From Patescibacteria group bacterium (GTDB taxonomy: Bacteria; Patescibacteriota; Saccharimonadia; Saccharimonadales; Saccharimonadaceae), in the NCBI GenBank assembly GCA_030917245.1, contig JAUPVA010000043.1:1-5871 (forward strand): 5,871 nucleotides of DNA, read 5' to 3'. The translations under genes and the position numbers were made by a program. The notes beneath the pieces were generated by a model. That model was not told where the DNA came from, did no database searches, and saw only the letters and a list, made by a program, of their open reading frames with translations. Below are positions 1 to 5,622 of the stretch, one piece after another. Positions within the stretch are counted from its first letter, which is position 1. Every line of letters begins with the position of its first letter.

Positions 1-1
1 A

Positions 2-109
2 ACACTAAAGCCTGATGAATCTGCGACGTTCAAGCCAGCAGGCAAAGGGACGTATATGTTCCACGATCACCTTAATGACCGTTACACCGGAACGCTAGTC
101 ATCCAATAA
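2..109 (+). CDS. C-terminal end of a cupredoxin-like domain protein (5' truncated)
   Basis: The open frame runs in from the left edge and ends at TAA 107-109, leaving 35 residues. The tail reads G-T-Y-M-F-H-D-H-L-N followed by T-G-T-L-V-I-Q. This matches the last two strands of small cupredoxins, where a G-x-Y-x-(F/Y) strand leads into the metal-binding loop and a G-T-x-x-V strand closes the beta barrel. Classical type 1 copper sites have Cys, His and Met in this loop. Here there are two His (the H-D-H motif) but no Cys and no Met in the usual places, so either copper is bound differently or the fold is used without a blue copper centre. Such proteins are usually exported or lipid-anchored, but the N-terminus lies outside the window. 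The family call rests on a short segment. No clear terminator follows the stop codon. Confidence 0.6.
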   Translation, partial: TLKPDESATFKPAGKGTYMFHDHLNDRYTGTLVIQ

Positions 110-227
110 AATCAGGCGGTTAATCTTTCGTTGGTCGAGAGGTGAATTGGTAAGCTACTGACGGGATGTATTGGTGATATGTTGTTATTTTCGCTGTAAG
201 TATTAGTACTATATGACGATTCTAGAC

Positions 228-236
228 TGATACAAT
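228..236 (+). promoter_or_regulatory. Extended -10 promoter for the KwaB-like gene
   Basis: TG at 228-229, one base, then TACAAT at 231-236 forms an extended -10 element with one mismatch to TATAAT. No good -35 box is present 16-18 bp upstream, which is usual for extended -10 promoters. Transcription would start near 243, giving a leader of about 29 nt before the GTG at 272. The rest of the 110-271 gap shows no small gene, tRNA or strong hairpin. Confidence 0.5.
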
Positions 237-271
237 AAGAAGAACATAATCCAAACAATAAGGGACATAAA

Positions 272-1246
272 GTGGAAGAAACAAAGACAGAGACGACTGA
301 TATTTTTCTATGGGCAAATCAGACTGACGCCGTAAAGAACGAGCTCACTCTTGAACTATTTGTATTTAGCAAGAACTACACACCGTATGCAATGCGCTTG
401 TCAAAAGGCCTCGACGCACAAGCCAGGGCCATGTTTATTTATGATTTAGTAAACACCGTGAATTTTGGTGCAGGTACTGGCATGTCGGTACGCGACTTCG
501 AGTTATCTGAGGCCGAGGAGAACGTCTTACTGCGAACTGATCTTGAGAAAGTTGGCAAAGCCGAGACATTAATCCATCTGATAGAAAAACAACGCGATGA
601 TATCGTGCAGTTTTCTGAAACAGAGCATGAATTTAAGCGAATCAAAGGAGTAGTCCTAAAAGCTACGAGGCCAGATGGAAAGTATTTTTATGTCGCCAAG
701 GCAGTTCAACAGAGTAGCGTTCTGCCAGGAGCGGTCAGCTGGCAGCTATCGGGTGATACATTTGCCCCATTCGAGCCTGAAGTTGGCGTAAAGCTCCCGA
801 GCGATAATCAGGTCCTTATCATCGATAAAGATATCTTTGTCTTTAGCCAATCTAAGTTTGAAAAACTATTCCAATACGAATACAAGAAACAGCTGCTAGC
901 GGAACAAAAAGTCGAAGAGATTTTAAAGACGTACCAACTTAGCCTACCGGATGAAATGGATCTTCAAACGCTGGTTCGTGAAAAACCTGGTGTCGTAAAT
1001 AAGCTGCAAAAACTCGAAATCGGTGCTATTACGCAAGAACAAGCGGTTGAGTACGCCGATGCGATGCAGCTTGATCTAATGACCGACGACGACGGCAAAA
1101 TTATCATTATGGACGGAAGAGACCTCGATATGTTCGTTAATCTTATTAATGAAGATTATATTACGAGCGAGATTACTGGCAGGCGTTATGTTATTAAGAG
1201 CAAAAAATTGCTTGACGAGCCAGAAGGCGAGCCACCTCGCGGATAG
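272..1246 (+). CDS. KwaB-like (DUF4868) protein, possible anti-phage defence factor
   Basis: A 324-residue soluble protein with no signal peptide or membrane segment. The GTG start is supported by AAGGGA at 260-265, six bases upstream. The second half resembles my recollection of the DUF4868/KwaB family: a hydrophobic strand with a D-x-D-I-F-V-F segment (about 185-191), then S-K-F-E-K-L-F-x-Y (194-202), a charged helical stretch (203-250), and a C-terminal N-E-D-Y-I-T-S-E-I-T-G-x-x-Y block (293-306) followed by lysines. The length is close to the roughly 300-320 residues of KwaB. In Kiwa, KwaB works with the membrane protein KwaA to sense phage infection and bind DNA. No KwaA-like gene is adjacent: upstream is a cupredoxin tail, downstream a convergent pilin. 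The protein may therefore be a stand-alone family member with another role. The acidic, proline-rich last 10 residues look disordered. The family call comes from motif memory, not a search. Confidence 0.6.
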   Translation: MEETKTETTDIFLWANQTDAVKNELTLELFVFSKNYTPYAMRLSKGLDAQARAMFIYDLVNTVNFGAGTGMSVRDFELSEAEENVLLRTDLEKVGKAETLIHLIEKQRDDIVQFSETEHEFKRIKGVVLKATRPDGKYFYVAKAVQQSSVLPGAVSWQLSGDTFAPFEPEVGVKLPSDNQVLIIDKDIFVFSQSKFEKLFQYEYKKQLLAEQKVEEILKTYQLSLPDEMDLQTLVREKPGVVNKLQKLEIGAITQEQAVEYADAMQLDLMTDDDGKIIIMDGRDLDMFVNLINEDYITSEITGRRYVIKSKKLLDEPEGEPPRG

Positions 1247-1282
1247 TGACTAAAATCCGTAAAGGATATAGTCATCACTATC
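1242..1282. repeat. Inverted repeat spanning two convergent gene ends
   Basis: GATAGTGA (1242-1249) is the exact reverse complement of TCACTATC (1275-1282). Inside the 25-nt loop a smaller hairpin, ATCC/GGAT (1255-1258 and 1264-1267), can form. The structure covers the stop codon of the KwaB-like gene and the end of the pilin gene. It could act as a shared end or RNA stability element, but neither strand has a T-tract, so it is not a canonical intrinsic terminator. Confidence 0.45.
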
Positions 1283-1777
1283 TACTGTCCATGCACCTGC
1301 AGTTGGAGTGGTTGCAAATAATGTTTGACTTGAACATGGACCGCTGTCTATGCGAGCGCTGGATTGCGTCTGCATGCCACCTTTAACCCAAAATACATAA
1401 TACGCGCCAAGTGATGCGGGACAGCCGTATTGTCCAGCGGCAAACCTGTTATACCAATATGCCTTAGAGGGGGTATTGGCAGGGTCTTTAAAGGTTTCGG
1501 AGGCAGTATAGTTGGAAAGGCTGCCTAGAAAGCCTGGGTCTGTACTTATTTCAAACGAATTATTGCCTGGATTCGGTTGTGTGGCTGGAAAGGACCCATT
1601 ATCAGTCTTATACAGAGATAGGGCTTTTTTAACAGAAGCAACATCGCTAAGTCTAGACGAGTCATTGGCACGGGCTTGGACGCCGCTCAGTGCGACGGTG
1701 GTGATGGTGGCAAGGATACCAATCACGATAATTACTATCAAGAGTTCGACAATTGTAAAACCGCTCATGTTTTTCAT
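1250..1777 (-). CDS. Type IV pilin / pseudopilin-like prepilin
   Basis: A 175-residue class III-signal prepilin. The short leader M-K-N-M-S-G ends in Gly6 and is followed by F-T-I-V-E-L-L, so prepilin peptidase should cut between Gly6 and Phe7. The conserved Glu sits at mature position 5 (E11). A hydrophobic helix (about 8-32) would anchor the protein in the membrane and pack the pilus core. Next comes the D-V-x-x-V-K-K-A-L-x-x-Y-x-x-D-N-G-x-F-P region (45-64) typical of GspG/ComGC/PilA-type minor and major pilins. The globular end is rich in Ser, Thr, Gly and Tyr. It has two Cys (119, 148) that may form a disulfide like the C-terminal loop of pilins. ATG 1775-1777 was chosen because it puts the cleavage motif at the N-terminus; ATG at 1766-1768 is an alternative giving a three-residue leader. 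The frame stays open upstream to 2017 but that part is antisense helicase. No assembly ATPase, platform or peptidase gene is nearby, so the machinery must be elsewhere. Confidence 0.9.
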   Translation of the reverse strand: MKNMSGFTIVELLIVIIVIGILATITTVALSGVQARANDSSRLSDVASVKKALSLYKTDNGSFPATQPNPGNNSFEISTDPGFLGSLSNYTASETFKDPANTPSKAYWYNRFAAGQYGCPASLGAYYVFWVKGGMQTQSSARIDSGPCSSQTLFATTPTAGAWTVDSDDYILYGF

Positions 1778-1798
1778 ACTAGGCGTATTATATATGAT
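1771..1798 (+). promoter_or_regulatory. Predicted promoter of the helicase gene
   Basis: TTTTCA (1771-1776) and TATGAT (1793-1798) are separated by 16 bp. They match the -35 and -10 consensus at 4/6 and 5/6 positions. Transcription would begin near 1805, leaving a leader of about 45 nt before ATG 1850. The -35 box overlaps the pilin start codon, and the -10 overlaps the pilin promoter on the other strand. Confidence 0.4.
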
Positions 1799-1815
1799 AT
1801 CCTCTGTGCGCACAA
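1787..1815 (-). promoter_or_regulatory. Pilin promoter with perfect TATAAT
   Basis: On the minus strand, TTGTGC (1815-1810) and a perfect TATAAT (1792-1787) are separated by 17 bp. The expected transcription start, near 1780, is only about 3 nt before the pilin ATG at 1777. The mRNA is thus predicted to be nearly leaderless, in line with the absence of a Shine-Dalgarno sequence. Confidence 0.6.
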
Positions 1816-1849
1816 GCGAAAGCAGACATTGAATGATAGAATAGAGGGA

Positions 1850-3355
1850 ATGAAACAGTCTTTGGCTTTGGCCATTATGCACGAGGGGCATCACGTGTTC
1901 CTGACGGGTCCAGCTGGGGCCGGTAAAACCTATGTACTCAACCAGTTTATTAAGCTTGCCAAGCATCAAAATAAGCATGTTTCGGTTACGGCAACTACTG
2001 GTTTGGCGGCTTCTCATTTAGGCGGCAGTACGATTCATGCATGGAGCGGCATTGGGATACGCGATGAAATTGGCATGCATTTCGTCGATAATCTCAGCAA
2101 AAGCAGACGTGAAATTATAGAAAAAACCGACGTATTGATTATCGATGAAATATCGATGATGCATGATTTCCGACTCGACATGGTCGATCAAATTGCTCGG
2201 TTAGTTCGCAAAGATATGGATACTCCTTTCGGCGGAATACAGGTTATTATGAGCGGTGACTTTTTTCAGCTACCACCCGTTAACCGAGCAGATAGCCTCG
2301 AAGGTGGATTCGTGGTGTTCTCTAAGGCGTGGACTGATCTCGACCCGGTTATCTGCTACTTGCAAGAACAGCATCGTCAAGAAGAGGATGATGCGCTGGG
2401 GGGAATACTAAATGCCATGCGTTCGCGCGATATCCGAAGATCGCACGCTGAAACATTATTGAACCGCGTGGACGTGCAGCCACCCACCGACAGCATTTAT
2501 ACCGAATTACACACAGTCAATATAGATGTCGATGTTCAGAATGAAGCAAAACTTGATGAGCTTCACGGCGATGAGATGATATATAGCCAGACCACAACGG
2601 GAAGTGCAAACTACGTTGAGAGTCTTCAACGCTCAGTTCTCGCACCAGCAAAGCTGAGGCTGAAGCGAGGTGCTTTAGTTATGGCGGTTAAGAATAGCAT
2701 GGATCGCAAATATGCGAACGGGAGTCTTGGAACTGTGGTCGATTTTGACCCTGCTACCGATTATCCGATCGTAGAATTCACTAATGGCAGAGAAGTCACT
2801 ATGCAGCCTGATACGTGGGAGCTTCGCGACGGAGATAAAAAGAGAGCTAGCATTACTCAAATACCACTGCGTCTTGCTTGGGCCATAACTATTCATAAAA
2901 GCCAAGGTATGACTCTTGACGCAGCGCTTATTGATTTACGAAAGGCATTTGTCGCTGGGATGGGGTATGTTGCACTCAGTCGTGTCAGAAGCATAGAAAC
3001 GCTCTATTTGCGCGGAATCAATCGCACTGCCCTTGAGATTAGTGAAACGGCCTACGATATTGACGATCAGCTTCGATCCAAATCGGCAGCCGATGCTAAG
3101 CGTTTGGCGGGACTCGAAGGTACAATCGAAAAAATTGAATTAAAAGCAGCGACAAACAAGACGAGCAACTGGTCGGAAAAGATCGAGGTGATGCGACAGA
3201 CGTACCCGAACGCATACCGCCCGTGGACATCGCAGCAGGATGCTCTCCTTAAGCAAGAATTCCAGAATGGTAAAACGCTGAAGCAACTTTCTGACATCCT
3301 TGGGAGACACGAAGGTTCAATCACAATGCGTCTGCAAAAACATTTTGGTGATTGA
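1850..3355 (+). CDS. PIF1-like / RecD2-type SF1B DNA helicase with C-terminal HTH-like tail
   Basis: A 501-residue ATP-dependent helicase expected to move 5'-3' on single-stranded DNA. Motifs in order: Walker A G-P-A-G-A-G-K-T (20-27), motif Ia T-A-T-T-G-L-A-A (47-54) followed by the PIF1-typical S-T-I-H-A-W (60-65), Walker B I-D-E-I-S-M (98-103), motif III G-D-F-F-Q-L-P-P-V (136-144), E-Q-H-R-Q (173-177), motif V T-I-H-K-S-Q-G-M-T-L-D (347-357) and motif VI Y-V-A-L-S-R-V-R (373-380). After a charged linker (about 405-455) comes a tail (459-498) beginning W-T and containing G-K-T-L-K-Q-L-S-D-I-L-G-R-H-E-G-S-I. It looks like a helix-turn-helix or Myb/SANT-like DNA-binding segment. ATG 1850 was chosen because only 19 residues then precede Walker A. 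The frame is open back to 1676, but that part is antisense to the pilin gene. GAGGG lies only 1-2 bases before the ATG, poor spacing, so TTG 1829 or ATG 1877 remain possible. A likely role is resolving replication, repair or G-quadruplex structures. Confidence 0.92.
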   Translation: MKQSLALAIMHEGHHVFLTGPAGAGKTYVLNQFIKLAKHQNKHVSVTATTGLAASHLGGSTIHAWSGIGIRDEIGMHFVDNLSKSRREIIEKTDVLIIDEISMMHDFRLDMVDQIARLVRKDMDTPFGGIQVIMSGDFFQLPPVNRADSLEGGFVVFSKAWTDLDPVICYLQEQHRQEEDDALGGILNAMRSRDIRRSHAETLLNRVDVQPPTDSIYTELHTVNIDVDVQNEAKLDELHGDEMIYSQTTTGSANYVESLQRSVLAPAKLRLKRGALVMAVKNSMDRKYANGSLGTVVDFDPATDYPIVEFTNGREVTMQPDTWELRDGDKKRASITQIPLRLAWAITIHKSQGMTLDAALIDLRKAFVAGMGYVALSRVRSIETLYLRGINRTALEISETAYDIDDQLRSKSAADAKRLAGLEGTIEKIELKAATNKTSNWSEKIEVMRQTYPNAYRPWTSQQDALLKQEFQNGKTLKQLSDILGRHEGSITMRLQKHFGD

Positions 3356-3363
3356 AATAGCGG

Positions 3364-3369
3364 TATAAT
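3364..3369 (+). promoter_or_regulatory. TATAAT box upstream of the beta-glycosidase operon
   Basis: A perfect TATAAT lies in the 22-bp gap after the helicase stop codon, eight bases before ATG 3378. No convincing -35 is seen 16-18 bp upstream, within the helicase 3' end. If used, transcription would begin near 3376, so the glycosidase mRNA would have almost no leader. No good Shine-Dalgarno is present, which fits. Confidence 0.5.
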
Positions 3370-3377
3370 TAAGAGAT

Positions 3378-4625
3378 ATGCCAATCGCGAAATTTCCTAA
3401 ACGATTCTTATGGGGCGCATCGATCTCGGCTCATCAAGTTGAAGGTGGCAACCACAATCAATGGAGCGTATGGGAACTGGAACACGCTAAGAGTCTGGCA
3501 GCCCAGGCCAAATACCAGTATGGCGACCTAGATATATGGGATGATATTAAAGAACAGGCCTTGAAGCCTGAAAACTATGTGTCTGGCAGAGCGAGTGACC
3601 ACTATGAACGCTATGTTCACGATATCCGGCTCGTAAAGAAGATGAATATGACCTCTCTCCGGTTCAGCGTAGAGTGGTCGCGTATTGAGCCTGATGAAGG
3701 ACGATGGAGCTCTGAAGCAATCGATTACTACAAGCGGTACGTCGCCGAATTAAAAAAGCATGGCATTGAACCGGTAATTACGTTATTTCATTTCACCTTG
3801 CCGGTCTGGTTTGCCGAAAAAGGAGGCTTCGAAAATCGATCGAACATAAAATACTTCGTGCGGTTCTCGGAGAAAATACTCTCGGAGCTGGGGCGTGACG
3901 TTACCTATGTTATTACAGTCAACGAGCCAGACGTTTATGCATATGAAAGTTATTACTTAGGCCATTGGCCACCCGCAAAGCAGAGTAAGAGAGCACTGTA
4001 TCAGGTTACGGCGAACCTTGCGGTGGCTCATAACCGTGCCGCAAAAGCCATTCATAGCCTGAATAGGGGCTATAAGGTGTCTGTTGCAAAAAATTCCAAT
4101 TATTTTTACGCAGGAGACAATGCGGCTTTATCGGTAAAATCCGCCAGCTTTATGCAGTACTTCCAAGATGACTACTTCTTAAAGAAAGTTTATAAAAGCT
4201 GTGATTTTCTCGGTGTTAATTTTTATTTTTCTAATCGAGTATATGGCTATCGGGTGCATAATCCGCATGTTCAGACAAGTGACCTGGGTTGGGATATGAG
4301 TCCCGATGATTTAGAGCACGTACTTGAACACCTGTATCGAAAGTATAAACTTCCACTTATTGTCACTGAGAACGGGTGTGCAGATATGAGCGACAAAAAA
4401 AGACAATGGTGGCTTTCAAGGACGATTCTGGCACTACAGCGAGCTCTGGCGGAAGGGGTCGATGTCAGGGGGTATCTTCATTGGAGCCTGCTTGATAATT
4501 TCGAATGGGATAAAGGGAAGTGGCCTCGGTTTGGTCTAGTAGAAGTAGACTACAACACTATGGAGCGGAGCGTACGACCGAGCGGTCGTAAGTATGCTGC
4601 ATTTTTAAAGAAGGTAGGCGATTAG
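3378..4625 (+). CDS. Glycoside hydrolase family 1 beta-glycosidase (beta-glucosidase-like)
   Basis: A 415-residue retaining beta-glycosidase predicted to be cytoplasmic, with no signal peptide. It shows the GH1 hallmarks in order: N-terminal F-L-W-G-A-S-I-S-A-H-Q-V-E-G (10-23) with sugar-binding Gln20, L-R-F-S-V-E-W-S-R-I-E-P (94-105), F-H-F-T-L-P (137-142) with His138, acid/base Glu183 in N-E-P (182-184), N-F-Y (281-283), nucleophile Glu331 in T-E-N-G (330-333), and H-W-S-L-L-D-N-F-E-W (368-377) followed by R-F-G-L (384-387). Glu376-Trp377 is the signature of enzymes acting on non-phosphorylated glycosides. The Ser/Lys phosphate-binding pattern of 6-phospho-beta-glucosidases is absent. At 415 residues it is a little shorter than the usual 440-480, mostly through short loops, and no catalytic residue is missing. 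Exact sugar specificity (glucose, galactose, fucose) cannot be read from the sequence. It is the first gene of a probable operon with the YvcK-like and HAD genes; its stop is 1 bp before the next start. Confidence 0.95.
   Translation: MPIAKFPKRFLWGASISAHQVEGGNHNQWSVWELEHAKSLAAQAKYQYGDLDIWDDIKEQALKPENYVSGRASDHYERYVHDIRLVKKMNMTSLRFSVEWSRIEPDEGRWSSEAIDYYKRYVAELKKHGIEPVITLFHFTLPVWFAEKGGFENRSNIKYFVRFSEKILSELGRDVTYVITVNEPDVYAYESYYLGHWPPAKQSKRALYQVTANLAVAHNRAAKAIHSLNRGYKVSVAKNSNYFYAGDNAALSVKSASFMQYFQDDYFLKKVYKSCDFLGVNFYFSNRVYGYRVHNPHVQTSDLGWDMSPDDLEHVLEHLYRKYKLPLIVTENGCADMSDKKRQWWLSRTILALQRALAEGVDVRGYLHWSLLDNFEWDKGKWPRFGLVEVDYNTMERSVRPSGRKYAAFLKKVGD
4573..4590. repeat. Inverted repeat in the 3' end of the glycosidase gene
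   Basis: TACGACCG (4573-4580) and CGGTCGTA (4583-4590) are exact reverse complements with a 2-nt centre, so RNA would form a 6-bp stem with a larger loop. A run of five T lies 11 bases further on (4602-4606). That is too far for a classical intrinsic terminator, and the downstream gene is tightly linked. It could be a partial attenuator, a protein site, or chance. Confidence 0.4.
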
Positions 4626-4626
4626 T

Positions 4627-5622
4627 ATGGACAGGATTGGCGTTAAAATTGCAGTCATCGGTGGGGGAACGGGTAGTTTTACCCTATTGACGCAGCTAAA
4701 GCACTACACCAGTCACATAACAGCTTTAGTAAATATGGCTGACGATGGAGGATCAACAGGAGTACTTCGGGATGAGTTGGGGGTACTACCTCCGGGTGAT
4801 GTACGTCAGTGTTTAGTTGCCTTAAGTCAGTCTGAGCGAGTTCGTGATTTATTTAACTACCGTTTTGACAGTGGTACTTTTGAAGGACACGCATTCGGTA
4901 ATCTTTTCTTGACCGCACTTGAGAAAATGACAGGAAATTTTGCCGATGCAGTAGAAACGGCGGCGGATGTTTTGAATATCACCGGAGAAGTGCATCCTGT
5001 GACACTCGATAAGGTTACTTTAGTGATGAAGCAATCGAACGGTGTTATTACTGAGGGCGAGTTTAACATTGGGCACGCAGACTTTGGATTAAACCGGCAC
5101 CCTGACATGGAGCTTGTGCCAGAGGCGGCGCTAAACCCTGCGTCACACAAGGCAATCATGGAGGCTGATTTACTAGTAATTGCTCCAGGTAACCTCTACG
5201 GATCGCTGGCTCCGGCACTGATTGTCCCTGGAATGCGTGAGGTATTAAATGCCACCAACGCAAAGAAAATTTACGTTTGCAATCTGGTTACTAAGCCTGG
5301 CCAGACTGACAATTTTGGTGTATCTGATTTCGCACGCGAAATTGAACGGTTTGGTAACTTCAAGCTAGATTACGTGCTGTACAACAACGATACGCCATCG
5401 CACGAACTACTCGAAAGATATGCTAAAGAAAATGAACATCGTGTGAGCTTTGACGCTAGTGCGCTCGCGGCAGCGCATTATGAAGCAGTCGGCGGTGATT
5501 TTATTTCAAAGGAGCCAGTACTGGCTCCGTCATCAGCCGATCCAATTGCCCATACGCGAACACTTATACGTCACGATGGGGCAGAGATTGCAAAAGCTTT
5601 GATGAGGATATACTTTGCCTAA
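4627..5622 (+). CDS. yvcK: YvcK/CofD-like UDP-sugar-binding protein
   Basis: A 331-residue member of the CofD/YvcK (UPF0052) family. The start is ATG 4627, one base after the glycosidase stop, with AAGGTAGG at 4611-4618 as ribosome binding site. Visible motifs: Rossmann-type G-G-G-T-G-S (12-17), A-D-D-G-G-S-T-G-V-L-R (38-48), L-P-P-G-D-V-R-Q-C-L (54-63), F-E-G-H-A-F-G-N-L (85-93), A-P-G-N-L-Y-G-S-L-A-P (186-196) and C-N-L-V-T-K-P-G-Q-T-D (218-228). The length is typical. In Bacillus and Mycobacterium relatives the protein binds UDP-glucose or UDP-GlcNAc and is needed for growth on gluconeogenic carbon sources and for cell wall synthesis. It is not the F420 enzyme CofD, and no F420 genes are present. 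The usual G-P-G-S-L-Y-T-S and P-G-E-T-D blocks carry substitutions here (Ala186, Asn189, Gly192, Gln226), which may alter ligand contacts. Regulation is probably from the promoter at 3364, with translation coupled to the glycosidase. Confidence 0.9.
   Translation: MDRIGVKIAVIGGGTGSFTLLTQLKHYTSHITALVNMADDGGSTGVLRDELGVLPPGDVRQCLVALSQSERVRDLFNYRFDSGTFEGHAFGNLFLTALEKMTGNFADAVETAADVLNITGEVHPVTLDKVTLVMKQSNGVITEGEFNIGHADFGLNRHPDMELVPEAALNPASHKAIMEADLLVIAPGNLYGSLAPALIVPGMREVLNATNAKKIYVCNLVTKPGQTDNFGVSDFAREIERFGNFKLDYVLYNNDTPSHELLERYAKENEHRVSFDASALAAAHYEAVGGDFISKEPVLAPSSADPIAHTRTLIRHDGAEIAKALMRIYFA
5511..5528. repeat. Perfect 18-bp palindrome inside the yvcK-like gene
   Basis: GGAGCCAGT (5511-5519) is followed directly by its reverse complement ACTGGCTCC (5520-5528), with no spacer. 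It encodes residues 295-301 near the C-terminus. A perfect 18-bp palindrome is rare by chance in a 6-kb window. It could bind a dimeric protein or form a hairpin in the operon mRNA about 90 nt before the next gene. No T-tract follows. Confidence 0.6.
5604..5609 (+). promoter_or_regulatory. Ribosome binding site setting the TTG start of the HAD gene
   Basis: GAGGAT (5604-5609) lies five bases before TTG 5615, inside the last codons of the yvcK-like gene. The HAD frame has a TGA at 5603-5605 just upstream, and TTG 5615 is the first usable start after it, so this site fixes the N-terminus. Confidence 0.65.

Noticed and set aside
110..271. Riboswitch, tRNA or terminator in the first intergenic gap
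   Set aside because: No long stem, cloverleaf or T-tract hairpin could be built; only the extended -10 and the ribosome binding site stand out.
272..1246. A complete Kiwa defence operon
   Set aside because: No KwaA-like multi-pass membrane protein is encoded on either side; only a KwaB-like protein can be argued for.
1512..1832. 106-codon plus-strand open frame opposite the pilin gene
   Set aside because: It is a shadow of the pilin coding strand with no family features or ribosome binding site.
1676..1849. N-terminal extension of the helicase frame by 58 codons
   Set aside because: It runs antisense through the pilin N-terminus, contains no helicase motif, and precedes the predicted helicase promoter. 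The Walker A motif fits a start at 1850.
1778..2017. Upstream extension of the pilin frame on the minus strand
   Set aside because: It would place 80 residues before the prepilin cleavage motif, which must be near the N-terminus, and it overlaps helicase coding sequence.
4857..5159. Minus-strand 100-codon open frame within the yvcK-like gene
   Set aside because: Its sequence is the low-information complement of conserved YvcK coding sequence and has no recognisable motif.
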